Source of the DNA: Patescibacteria group bacterium UBA6033
GTDB taxonomy: Bacteria; Patescibacteriota; Minisyncoccia; Phycocordibacterales; Phycocordibacteraceae
Length of the DNA: 25,822 bases
Assembly (NCBI GenBank): GCA_002429325.1
Contig: DIZH01000012.1
Span: 1 to 25,822, forward strand
Reading direction: 5' to 3'
Position 1 is the first letter of the stretch; every line of letters starts with the position of its first letter. A program made the translations under genes and the position numbers. The notes under the pieces were generated by a model. It searched no databases. It worked only from the letters and a program-made list of their open reading frames with translations, and was not told the origin of the DNA. Shown here one piece after another: positions 8,295 to 15,225 of this stretch.

Positions 8295-9391
8295 AATCAG
8301 TATCCGGCGATCGCGTATTCCTGGTATTCGTTCTCACACTTACGCTTGCCGGTCTCGCTATCTTCTCCTCCGCCTCGCTTGGACTCTTGGCTCGCGAGAG
8401 CGGCAGTTCTCTCTCGCACGATATTCTGCTACAAACCGGCCTCGGGTTCGGCCTCGGGTTCATCGCTTTCTTTATCGCACGTGCTATACCTCTCGCGCGC
8501 CTCAAACGCATATCGCCATATGTTTTCGTTGCGACCATTATTCTCACATTGCTCGTCTTCGTGCCAGGCATAGGATTCCATGCCGGCGGCGCCACACGCT
8601 GGATTAATTTGCGCTTCACGACGGTCCAGCCTGCAGAGTTTCTGAAAATAGGTTTTGTGCTCGCGCTCGCATGGTGGCTCGCCCCGCGCGCTCGCCAACT
8701 GTCCAGTTTTAAGAAGGGGTTGATTCCCTTTGTCGGCTTCATCGCTATACCTTCCGTCATTCTTTTGGCGCAACCGAACACTTCGACCACAATGCTCATC
8801 GTTGCGACGGGCATGGTGATGTATTTCGTAGCTGGCGCCCGCTGGCGCGATTTCGGCATACTGATTGTCGGAGTCATCACTGTGCTCGGGGTCATTATCC
8901 TCGTGCGACCATATGTACTTGAACGCATCAAGACATTCATAGACCCTTCGGCCAATGCTCTTGGAAGCGGGTATCAGATACAGCAAGCGCTTATTGCCAT
9001 CGGCTCGGGTGGTCTCGGCGGGCGAGGATTCGGACAGAGTGTCGAGAAATTCAATTATCTTCCCGAACCTGATGGAGATTCTGTTTTTGCCGTCTTCGCT
9101 GAAGAGACAGGATTCGTAGGAGCATGCATCTTGCTCGCACTTTTTGTTGCACTCGCGGCGAGAGGCATTGTCATAGCAGGGAACTCTAGTGACCTCTACG
9201 GTGCACTGATTGCAGTCGGATTCTCTTTCCTCATCATGTTCCAGGCATTTATAAATATGTGCGCCATGTTGGGCATTATTCCGCTCACGGGATTGCCGTT
9301 ACCATTCATCTCTCACGGCGGTACGGCGCTCGCGGCGACACTGCTTATGTGCGGGCTTATCCTGAATGTCGCCGCTCATCGGAAAGCCTAG
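8291..9391 (+). CDS. ftsW: SEDS peptidoglycan polymerase FtsW
   Basis: 366 residues, about ten membrane helices. SEDS features: GGATRWI (99-105), TVQPAEFLKI (111-120), GYQIQQALIAIGSGGLGGRGFG in the fourth external loop, and LPEPDGDSVFAVFAEETG, in which Asp263 aligns with the catalytic Asp of SEDS polymerases. The end has PLTGLPLPFISHGGTA, the hallmark of FtsW/RodA. SEDS proteins polymerise lipid II into glycan strands together with a class B PBP. FtsW rather than RodA is chosen from the mraY-ftsW-murG context. One deviation is QPNTST where many members have QPDLGT (Asn162). It starts inside the mraY stop (ATGA). Confidence 0.92.
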   Translation: MKSVSGDRVFLVFVLTLTLAGLAIFSSASLGLLARESGSSLSHDILLQTGLGFGLGFIAFFIARAIPLARLKRISPYVFVATIILTLLVFVPGIGFHAGGATRWINLRFTTVQPAEFLKIGFVLALAWWLAPRARQLSSFKKGLIPFVGFIAIPSVILLAQPNTSTTMLIVATGMVMYFVAGARWRDFGILIVGVITVLGVIILVRPYVLERIKTFIDPSANALGSGYQIQQALIAIGSGGLGGRGFGQSVEKFNYLPEPDGDSVFAVFAEETGFVGACILLALFVALAARGIVIAGNSSDLYGALIAVGFSFLIMFQAFINMCAMLGIIPLTGLPLPFISHGGTALAATLLMCGLILNVAAHRKA

Positions 9392-9393
9392 AA

Positions 9394-9402
9394 TGTTATA
9401 CT
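9394..9402 (+). promoter_or_regulatory. Extended -10 (TGT-TATACT) for murG
   Basis: TGT followed by TATACT (9397-9402) ends 7 nt before ATG 9410. There is no -35 match at the usual distance and no SD. It gives murG-gltX a start independent of the mraY-ftsW transcript. Confidence 0.65.
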
Positions 9403-9409
9403 CACAACT

Positions 9410-10549
9410 ATGAAAATCGTGTTTACTGGCGGCGGTACGGGCGGACATTTTTATCCTATTATTGCTATTGCCGAAGCGCTTTTTGACGTGGTGCAAGAAG
9501 AGCATCTTATTGCTCCCGAGCTCTATTATCTCGCGCCGCAAGCGTTTGACGAGAAGGCACTCTTTGAGAACAACATTGTCTTCATCCGCATTCCAGCAGG
9601 GAAGGTGCGGCGTTATGCATCGATAGAGAACGTCACTGATGTTTTTGTTACTCTGTCAGGCATACTCACAGCTCTCGTGACACTATTCCGTCTGTATCCT
9701 GATGTCGTCGTCAGCAAAGGCGGCTATGCAAGCGTTCCGACCGTCATTGCCGCATGGATCCTACGCATCCCGATTGTTATCCATGAGTCAGATGCCAAGC
9801 CAGGGCGAGCGAATTTGTTCGCTTCAAAATTCGCAACGAAAATAGCTATCGCATTCGATAGCGCAGCTGTATATTTCCCTGCAAAAGTTCAGAGCAGGAT
9901 AGCTCGTACCGGCATTCCCATCCGGAAGGCTCTCATGCGCGTTGAGACTGAGGGAGCACGTCAGTATCTCGAACTTGAGAGTGGTATACCGACTATCTTC
10001 GTCCTCGGCGGCTCGCAAGGTGCAGTGAAGATAAATGAAACGATACTTTCGGCGCTTCCCGAACTCGTGGCATTTGCAAACGTCATCCATCAAACAGGTA
10101 CCGCAAACTTCAAGAGCGTAGAGGGAGTGAGCGAGGTCGTGCTTGCGAAAAATCCGCACGCCGACCGCTACCACCCCATCAATTATCTTGATCAGGTATC
10201 AATGCAACGGGCTGCAGGTATTGCCGACATCGTCATTTCTCGTGCGGGCGCTAATAGCATTGCCGAGATAGGACTATGGAAGAAGCCTGCGATACTCATC
10301 CCGATACCAGAATCAGTGAGCCATGACCAGCGCACGAATGCCTACTCCTATGCTCGCACTGGTGCTGCTGTCGTCATCGAGGAGCAGAATCTCGCATCGC
10401 ATCTGTTCGTCGCTGAGATAGAGCGCATCACCAAAGATCCTGAGCTATCGAAACGCATGGGAGCCGCAGCCGAAGGATTCACTGATCCTGACGCAGGGCG
10501 CATCCTTGCGCGCGAAGTGCTCGCCATCGCACTGCCTCATGAATCATAA
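9410..10549 (+). CDS. murG: UDP-GlcNAc:lipid I GlcNAc transferase MurG
   Basis: 379 residues, GT28 family, GT-B fold. The N-terminal glycine loop GGGTGGH (7-13) binds the lipid-linked acceptor side. VVSKGGYASVP and IVIHESDAKPGRAN are the other MurG signatures of the N-domain. The C-domain has VLGGSQGA, SRAGANSIAEI and PIPESVSHDQRTNA, which form the UDP-GlcNAc site. The enzyme adds GlcNAc to lipid I to make lipid II at the inner face of the membrane. The last 11 nt overlap the gltX start (10539), so gltX is probably translated by reinitiation or coupling. Confidence 0.95.
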   Translation: MKIVFTGGGTGGHFYPIIAIAEALFDVVQEEHLIAPELYYLAPQAFDEKALFENNIVFIRIPAGKVRRYASIENVTDVFVTLSGILTALVTLFRLYPDVVVSKGGYASVPTVIAAWILRIPIVIHESDAKPGRANLFASKFATKIAIAFDSAAVYFPAKVQSRIARTGIPIRKALMRVETEGARQYLELESGIPTIFVLGGSQGAVKINETILSALPELVAFANVIHQTGTANFKSVEGVSEVVLAKNPHADRYHPINYLDQVSMQRAAGIADIVISRAGANSIAEIGLWKKPAILIPIPESVSHDQRTNAYSYARTGAAVVIEEQNLASHLFVAEIERITKDPELSKRMGAAAEGFTDPDAGRILAREVLAIALPHES

Positions 10550-12008
10550 CGTCGTCACACGTTTTGCTCCATCGCCAACTGGATTCATGCACGTTGGTGG
10601 TGTGCGTACAGCACTCTACGCATGGTTGTTCGCGCGCAAGCACGACGGACGATTTATCTTGCGTATTGAGGACACTGACAAAGAGCGGGAAGTCGCTGGT
10701 TCTATTCCGCATATCATCGAATCACTCAAGTGGCTTGGCATTGCCTGGGACGAGGGCGTGGATATCGGCGGTCCACATGCGCCGTATCTGCAGTCCGAGC
10801 GGCTTGCGCTCTATCGCACCTACGCAGAGAAACTCCTCGCGTCGGGACATGCGTACCCAGACCCATACTCTGAGAGCGAACTCGAAGCACTCCGCACCAA
10901 AGCTACAGAGGAGAAACGTCCATTCCTTTTCCGTGACCATCGTCCAGCGACCATCTCGCCCTGGGACGGGACGGCGCCACTACGCTTCCGCGCTCCGAGA
11001 ATTGCGCGCTACGAGTGGGATGACCTTGCACGTGGACACCTCGGAGCAGGGGAGGAGGCCATCGATGATTTCATCCTCATCAAGGGCGATGGCTATCCGA
11101 CCTATAATCTTGCGCATATTGTCGATGATATCGAAATGGGCGTCACGCACGTAATGCGTGGTGAAGAATTCATATCTTCCACGCCGAAGTTCCTTTCCCT
11201 GTACGAAGCACTGGGCGCAACCCCACCCGCATTTGTGACGATGCCGGTCATACTCGGTCCGGACGGAAAAAAGAAATTGAGCAAGCGCGATGGAGCGAAA
11301 GATATCCTCGATTACCGAGCCGAAGGCTATTTGCCCGAAGCGATGGTGAATTTCCTCGCGCTTCTCGGATGGAATCCTGGAACTGAACAAGAATTTTTCT
11401 CGCCGGAAGAATTGATACAGGCTTTTGAACTCTCCCATATCCAAGCATCAGGAGCCGGTTTCGATGAGACGAAGCTCCGCTCAGTAAACCAGCATTGGAT
11501 GCGGCTCCTTCCGACGGAAGAATTCCTCGTGCACTTGGAGGCCTCGCCTCCAAGTGCACTTGGAGGCGAGGCCTCCAAGTTGGATCAGGAAAAATTGAAG
11601 ATGGCAGTGCCGCTTTTGAAGGATCGCGCCCACACCTTTGCCGAAGCGCAGGATATGCTCTCCGGGGAACTTTCCTGCCTATTTACTGCTCCTGTCCTTG
11701 ACCAGGGGAAACTGCTCCAAAAGGAGATTTCTGACCGCCCAGGAGTGGCTCTGTCGGCCCTAGAAAGCGTCTGTGAGGCCCTAAAATCGCTTCCTACGGA
11801 CGTATCTTCTGAGGAGGTAAAAGTGGCCATTATGCCAATTGCCGACGCCGAAGAGGCGAAAGGGAAGGGCGGTCGAGGGGCAGTGCTCTGGCCCTTGCGC
11901 TATGCCCTGTCAGGCCAAGAAAAGTCTCCTGACCCGTTCACACTGATTTCTATTCTTGGAACGGCCGAATCACTTTCGCGCATACAAAAAGCTATTGCTA
12001 TACTGTAG
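10539..12008 (+). CDS. gltX: Glutamyl-tRNA synthetase with in-frame palindrome insertion
   Basis: 489 residues from ATG 10539, chosen because the next residues NHNVVTRFAPSPTGF match the class I GluRS opening; a longer frame from 10506 lacks homology. HIGH-type motif HVGG (18-21), RIEDTDKER (42-50) and KLSKR (246-250) are intact, so the charging domain looks active. It attaches Glu to tRNA-Glu, and possibly to tRNA-Gln if a GatCAB system exists, which cannot be judged here. In the C-terminal helical half, residues ~332-347 (LEASPPSALGGEASK) are encoded by a perfect 48-bp palindrome, 16 codons in frame. The insertion sits between helices, a place likely to tolerate a loop. It overlaps murG by 11 nt. 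Confidence 0.95.
   Translation: MNHNVVTRFAPSPTGFMHVGGVRTALYAWLFARKHDGRFILRIEDTDKEREVAGSIPHIIESLKWLGIAWDEGVDIGGPHAPYLQSERLALYRTYAEKLLASGHAYPDPYSESELEALRTKATEEKRPFLFRDHRPATISPWDGTAPLRFRAPRIARYEWDDLARGHLGAGEEAIDDFILIKGDGYPTYNLAHIVDDIEMGVTHVMRGEEFISSTPKFLSLYEALGATPPAFVTMPVILGPDGKKKLSKRDGAKDILDYRAEGYLPEAMVNFLALLGWNPGTEQEFFSPEELIQAFELSHIQASGAGFDETKLRSVNQHWMRLLPTEEFLVHLEASPPSALGGEASKLDQEKLKMAVPLLKDRAHTFAEAQDMLSGELSCLFTAPVLDQGKLLQKEISDRPGVALSALESVCEALKSLPTDVSSEEVKVAIMPIADAEEAKGKGGRGAVLWPLRYALSGQEKSPDPFTLISILGTAESLSRIQKAIAIL
11533..11580. repeat. Perfect 48-bp palindrome inside gltX, made of two hairpins
   Basis: Bases 11533-11555 and 11558-11580 are exact reverse complements around a central GC. Each half is itself a hairpin: ACTTGGAGGC, loop CTC, GCCTCCAAGT on the left, and the same stem with loop GAG on the right. 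The length is a multiple of three and the frame stays open on both strands. It looks like a protein-coding palindromic insertion, similar in principle to the palindromic elements known inside Rickettsia genes. No second copy was seen in this window. Confidence 0.9.
11996..12004 (+). promoter_or_regulatory. Extended -10 (TGC-TATACT) for the M23 peptidase gene
   Basis: TGC then TATACT (11999-12004) lies over the last codons of gltX and ends 6 nt before ATG 12011. Confidence 0.65.
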
Positions 12009-12010
12009 GG

Positions 12011-13351
12011 ATGACGAGCCGTCGCTACACGCTCATTTTTTTATTGTTGCTCGTTGCAAGCATAGGTATTGCTCCGACATTCGCTTTTGCTGATGCGGCT
12101 TCCGACCTTCAGGCACAAATCGATGCAAACAACCAGCAGCTCGCTTCACTTAAAGCAGAGATAGCAGCGTATCAGAAACAATTGGATACAATCAGCGTGC
12201 AGAAAAGCACGCTCCAATCAACTGTCAGCTCGCTCTCGCTCTCGCAAAAACAGCTTGCGACTCAGATACAGGTGACACAGAACAATATCGCGTCGGCTAA
12301 CTTGCAGATCAAGCAGCTCACGCTCTCCATCGGAGATAAAGAGGCATCTATAGCGACAAGCCAAGATGTCATCTCAAAACAACTTCGCAGCATTACTGAG
12401 AATGAGCAGATGCCTCTTATCGCGACACTCATCTCTTCAGTATCACTCGGCGACGCGTGGCAATCTGTCGATGAGGCAGTCCAGTTCAACCGTGCACTTT
12501 CGGTGAATATCGAGAATCTGAAAACAGTACGTACTGAGCTCGCCACTAATCGCGAGAAAGTCACAGCAAAAAAAGCGCAACTTGTATCTTTGCAAAACGA
12601 TCTCACGGTACAGAAGCGTTCAGTTGATGCAAATAAAGCGGCTCAGCAACAACTCCTCACACAAACTAAAAATCAGGAAGCGAACTATCAAAAACTCATT
12701 GCACAGAAAGAGGCCTCCGAAAAAGCCTTTGAGCAAGACCTCGTTAATCTGCAGGGTCAATTGAATCTTATCGTGCATCCCGGGCTTCTACCGAAAGTCG
12801 GGTCAGGCGTACTGTCCTGGCCATTCAGCGATGCCTTCATGGCGAACTGCACACAACGCAAAAGTGTCTTCGGGAATCTGTTCTGTGTGACGCAATACTT
12901 CGGCAACACGCCGTTCTCAACCGCGAACCCGCAAATTTACAATGGGCATGGCCACAATGCTATCGACATCGCCGCGCCGATTGGCACACCGGTCTACGCT
13001 GCTCTCGGCGGGACGGTGCTTGGGACGGGAAATACTGACCTCGTTCGCGGCTGCTATTCATTTGGTAAATGGATCATGATTAGCCATGGCAATGGTCTCA
13101 GTACGCTCTATGCTCATCTCTCTGAAATCGACGTGACGAAAGGGCAGCAGATAGATTCGCGTCAGCTTATCGGTCTCTCAGGTATGACGGGCTATGCGAC
13201 CGGACCGCACATCCACTTTGGCGTCTATGCGACAGAGGGTACTGAAATTATGACACTCCGCCAATTCCGCGGTGCAGTCATCGGTTGTGCTGATGCTACG
13301 ATGCCAGTCGCAACACTCACTGCGTACCTCAATCCGCTGTCATATCTATAA
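12011..13351 (+). CDS. Secreted M23 murein hydrolase with coiled coil (EnvC/NlpD-like)
   Basis: 446 residues. Signal peptide at 1-27 (RRYTLIFLLLLVASIG, cleavage near AFA-DA). Residues ~28-255 form long Gln/Lys/Leu-rich coiled coils like those of EnvC-type proteins. The C-terminal LytM/M23 domain keeps all zinc and catalytic motifs: HNAID (His315, Asp319), the HGNGLSTLYAHL segment, and HIH (His400, His402). Such enzymes cut peptide cross-bridges in peptidoglycan or activate amidases during division. The coiled coil suggests control through a membrane partner such as FtsEX, which is inference because none is in this window. Four Cys in the catalytic half may form disulfides. It follows gltX directly and has its own -10. 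Confidence 0.9.
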   Translation: MTSRRYTLIFLLLLVASIGIAPTFAFADAASDLQAQIDANNQQLASLKAEIAAYQKQLDTISVQKSTLQSTVSSLSLSQKQLATQIQVTQNNIASANLQIKQLTLSIGDKEASIATSQDVISKQLRSITENEQMPLIATLISSVSLGDAWQSVDEAVQFNRALSVNIENLKTVRTELATNREKVTAKKAQLVSLQNDLTVQKRSVDANKAAQQQLLTQTKNQEANYQKLIAQKEASEKAFEQDLVNLQGQLNLIVHPGLLPKVGSGVLSWPFSDAFMANCTQRKSVFGNLFCVTQYFGNTPFSTANPQIYNGHGHNAIDIAAPIGTPVYAALGGTVLGTGNTDLVRGCYSFGKWIMISHGNGLSTLYAHLSEIDVTKGQQIDSRQLIGLSGMTGYATGPHIHFGVYATEGTEIMTLRQFRGAVIGCADATMPVATLTAYLNPLSYL

Positions 13352-13393
13352 AAAGAGAGCCGCCCACAACGGACGGCTTCCGTGGGGGCGGCT
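13347..13393 (-). terminator. Intrinsic terminator of the alpha-CTD-like gene
   Basis: On the minus strand AGCCGCC (13387-13393) pairs with GGCGGCT (13358-13364), extended by GTG/CAC, and is followed by TCTCTTTTT. The loop contains GGAAGCCGT. The same arms and loop motif recur in the terminator at 16697-16735. On the plus strand it has no T tail, so it mainly serves the minus-strand gene. Confidence 0.75.
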
Positions 13394-13394
13394 G

Positions 13395-13829
13395 TTAGCC
13401 GGCAAGCTGCAGGCCTTTGGCCGCAAGCGCTTTCTTGATCTCGTTCACTTGTTGCCGGCGGAAGCCTCGCATCTTGAGGAGATCAATCTCCGTGCGCTTG
13501 ACCAAATCGCCAATCAGGACAATGTTGGCGTCCTTGAGATAGCGTTTGGTGCTCGCGTGCAGATGCAGTGTGTCGATCAGTTCCACCATCAGTGCCCGAT
13601 ATTCCACAGAATTCTTATCGCAGTTCGGCTGGACTGACTGAACAACATCTTTGCCCGATATCCAGAATCCTTTCCGGGCCTTGAGCGAATACACGCGGAC
13701 ATCGACGTTAGCGTTCGGGAATCTTTCTTCAACCGTCTTGCCAATCTTCATGGCCAGATGATTGCGAACTTCGGCAGTGGGCAGGTCCGTTCTTTCATCG
13801 AGACCGGTAACCTCGATCATTATGAGCAT
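13395..13829 (-). CDS. Stand-alone RNA polymerase alpha-CTD-like protein
   Basis: 144 residues. Residues ~88-144 align well with the helix-hairpin-helix C-terminal domain of the RNA polymerase alpha subunit: IGDLVKRTEIDLLKM and NEIKKALAAKGLQL match E. coli IGDLVQRTEVELLK and TEIKDVLASRGLSL. The alpha-CTD bases that contact DNA in E. coli are not kept: Arg265, Asn268, Gly296, Lys298 and Ser299 correspond to Ser93, Arg96, Arg124, Gln126 and Gln127. The N-terminal ~85 residues (MIEVTGLDERTDLP..., FPNANVDVRVYS) are not recognised. The fold may bind protein or nucleic acid in a different way. The gene has a consensus SD, a full promoter and its own terminator, forming a self-contained cassette. 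Confidence 0.75.
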   Translation of the reverse strand: MLIMIEVTGLDERTDLPTAEVRNHLAMKIGKTVEERFPNANVDVRVYSLKARKGFWISGKDVVQSVQPNCDKNSVEYRALMVELIDTLHLHASTKRYLKDANIVLIGDLVKRTEIDLLKMRGFRRQQVNEIKKALAAKGLQLAG

Positions 13830-13834
13830 TGCGT

Positions 13835-13886
13835 CCTCCTGTAAAGAGCAGGCAAAAACAGTAACATTTTATATCATAGGCGTCAA
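13835..13886 (-). promoter_or_regulatory. Promoter and consensus SD of the alpha-CTD-like gene
   Basis: On the minus strand: -35 TTGACG (13881-13886) directly after the TAA of the upstream glycosylase gene, 17-bp spacer, extended -10 TGT-TACTGT (13858-13863), then SD AGGAGG (13835-13840) 5 nt before the ATG. The full -35 and strong SD contrast with the leaderless layout of most genes here. Confidence 0.6.
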
Positions 13887-14579
13887 TTACTTCTTTACAT
13901 CCCTCGCGCGCCATAGGAGAAGGGAAGCGTAGGTGCGGTGCGGCGACCATCTCTCTGCGATAGCCAACAGGGAAGTTCGCGGCGAACCTTTCGGTAAATT
14001 ATAGATGGCTTCAATGGCACGAACGAGACCAAGATCGCCAGGAGAGAACACATCGCTTTTTCCCAGAGCGAACATCATGAACATATCGACGGACCATGGG
14101 CCAAGCCCCCATATGCTCATCAGCTTTTCTGCAACTTCTGCTTCAGGTATCCGTTTGAGTGCAAGCAAATCAAGTGACCCATTCTCCACAGCTTTAGAAA
14201 TTTCTTTGAGTGTTTTTATTTTTGCACCGGACAATCCAGCGGAGCGAAGTTTCTCCGGTTTCATTTTCAATATCGATAGGGAAGTGATATGTCCTCCGTT
14301 GCAAGCCTCTTTGACCCGCGTATAGATAGCATCGGCAGCAGCGACCCCAAGTTGCTGAGAAATGACCGTGCTCGCAAGTGATTCAAATAATTGTGCGCGG
14401 GTGCGCTTTTGTGGAAGCTCTACAGGAATAGCCGCATGATGCACGAGGGTAGCCTTGTGGAAATGCGGATCAACGCGCTTAAAATGCCGTATGGCCTCAG
14501 CCTTTCTCGGCCCGTTAGAAGCCTGTACACGAGATATTTTACGGCCAATTTGTTTACTGCTTCTAACGGGTCTCGTCAT
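13887..14579 (-). CDS. DNA-3-methyladenine glycosylase, AlkA/HhH-GPD type
   Basis: 230 residues. The HhH-GPD core is clear: ESLASTVISQQLGVAAADAIY (about 66-86), the hairpin-helix-hairpin IWGLGPWSVDMFMMFALG (156-173), and the catalytic-loop DVFSPGDLGL, in which Asp182 aligns with the AlkA catalytic Asp. No iron-sulfur cysteines follow, so it belongs to the AlkA side of the superfamily. It would remove alkylated purines from DNA in base-excision repair. The N-terminus carries a basic extension (MTRPVRSSKQIGRKIS). An extended -10 lies 6 nt before the ATG, supporting this start. Confidence 0.88.
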   Translation of the reverse strand: MTRPVRSSKQIGRKISRVQASNGPRKAEAIRHFKRVDPHFHKATLVHHAAIPVELPQKRTRAQLFESLASTVISQQLGVAAADAIYTRVKEACNGGHITSLSILKMKPEKLRSAGLSGAKIKTLKEISKAVENGSLDLLALKRIPEAEVAEKLMSIWGLGPWSVDMFMMFALGKSDVFSPGDLGLVRAIEAIYNLPKGSPRTSLLAIAERWSPHRTYASLLLWRARDVKK

Positions 14580-14585
14580 GCCGAG

Positions 14586-14594
14586 ATTCTATCA
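14586..14594 (-). promoter_or_regulatory. Extended -10 (TGA-TAGAAT) for the glycosylase gene
   Basis: On the minus strand TGA-TAGAAT (hexamer 14586-14591) ends 6 nt before ATG 14579. It stands back-to-back with the plus-strand promoter at 14623. Confidence 0.55.
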
Positions 14595-14621
14595 CCTGCC
14601 TGCGCAGGCCGGCCGGGCAGG
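14595..14621. repeat. GC-rich inverted repeat between divergent promoters
   Basis: CCTGCC (14595-14600) and GGCAGG (14616-14621) flank two nested palindromes, CCTGCGCAGG and GGCCGGCC. It lies exactly between the divergent -10 elements of the glycosylase gene and the 14641 gene. It could be a binding site or a dispersed GC-rich repeat; only one copy is visible here. Confidence 0.5.
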
Positions 14622-14622
14622 G

Positions 14623-14631
14623 TGGTATACT
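14623..14631 (+). promoter_or_regulatory. Extended -10 (TGG-TATACT) for the 72-residue membrane protein
   Basis: TGG-TATACT (hexamer 14626-14631) ends 9 nt before ATG 14641. Confidence 0.6.
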
Positions 14632-14640
14632 AAGGAAGAC

Positions 14641-14859
14641 ATGCTACATCTGCTATTTTGGGTGTTCATCCTCGTCCTCGGCCTGTCCTATTTCGGTATC
14701 TCCATCCAAGCCATCCTAGGTTCCTCTACCGGCCAAGCAAATGTAGCTTATTTGTCGAACCTCTTCTCTCAGGCATGGCATTTGCTTCTCCCTTATATTC
14801 AGCCATTCATTTCTATTATTCAGCATCTCATCTCTTACGTCCAAAATATAAAGATGTAG
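14641..14859 (+). CDS. Small hydrophobic membrane protein, 72 residues
   Basis: The start at 14641 is chosen from the perfect -10 nine bases upstream; longer frames to 14391 would cross the promoter and are rejected. The product begins MLHLLFWVFILVLGLSYFGIS, one clear membrane helix, and has a second hydrophobic stretch (WHLLLPYIQPFISIIQHLIS). It ends with a short polar tail YVQNIKM. No family was recognised. Its gene is convergent with the small gene at 15029, with a structured spacer between them. Confidence 0.6.
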   Translation: MLHLLFWVFILVLGLSYFGISIQAILGSSTGQANVAYLSNLFSQAWHLLLPYIQPFISIIQHLISYVQNIKM

Positions 14860-14864
14860 GCAAT

Positions 14865-14950
14865 ATTGTGCGTGTGCACCTAACGCAGCACAATGTTGCC
14901 AATCTTTTGCGAACTAAGCTCTGCTTTAGTTCGCAAAAGATATATTGTGC
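14865..14950. other. Structured spacer with competing hairpins
   Basis: This is the unusual part of the 169-nt gap between convergent genes. ATTGTGC occurs at 14865-14871 and 14944-14950, and its complement GCACAAT at 14888-14894 can pair with either, but not both. Between the last two lies a perfect 16-bp hairpin (14902-14917 with 14926-14941, ATCTTTTGCGAACTAA arm). No poly-T tail follows on either strand, so it is not a plain terminator. It may be a 3'-UTR switch-like structure or a small repeat element. Confidence 0.6.
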
Positions 14951-15009
14951 GCACTATAGCTAGAGAGCTGGGAGGGCCTGTACACCTACATTCCCTTCTA
15001 TCGAAGATG

Positions 15010-15034
15010 AAATAAACGCGACGCGCGTTTATTT
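15010..15034. terminator. Bidirectional hairpin at the convergent gene ends
   Basis: AAATAAACGCG (15010-15020) and CGCGTTTATTT (15024-15034) form a perfect 11-bp stem with a 3-nt loop. The stem includes the TAA of the minus-strand small gene (15029-15031). T-rich ends on both strands fit a weak two-way terminator. Confidence 0.5.
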
Positions 15035-15223
15035 CTTAAGCGCGATGATAAGTACTTGAATAACACTGACAAGCGTACTAGCAAATCCAGTCCAGAAGGC
15101 ATAAACCTCAAGATTCTTCATAAATGGCTTTTTGCGGCTCATAGTAGAAAGGGTAGCACGCTTCCCTACCGCTCTGTGGCGGGCGATGCTTAGAAGTCGT
15201 TTTTGGCTGTAATCGAGTCCCAT
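15029..15223 (-). CDS. Small single-helix membrane protein
   Basis: The open frame gives 64 residues from ATG 15223, which is 2 nt after the LOG-protein stop. An inner start at 15142 gives 37 residues (MSRKKPFMKNLEVYAFW...) and has TGC-TACCCT about 8 nt upstream, matching the local leaderless promoter pattern, so it is a serious alternative. The basic start and the single hydrophobic helix (VYAFWTGFASTLVSVIQVLIIAL, about 40-62 of the long form) suggest a small membrane protein with a Lys-Lys tail. The function is unknown. Confidence 0.5.
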   Translation of the reverse strand: MGLDYSQKRLLSIARHRAVGKRATLSTMSRKKPFMKNLEVYAFWTGFASTLVSVIQVLIIALKK

Positions 15224-15225
15224 AG

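Noticed and set aside
8278..8955. A 225-codon minus-strand frame opposite ftsW
   Set aside because: Its sequence is an antisense shadow of ftsW, rich in Arg/Ser/Lys with no domain, while ftsW is certain.
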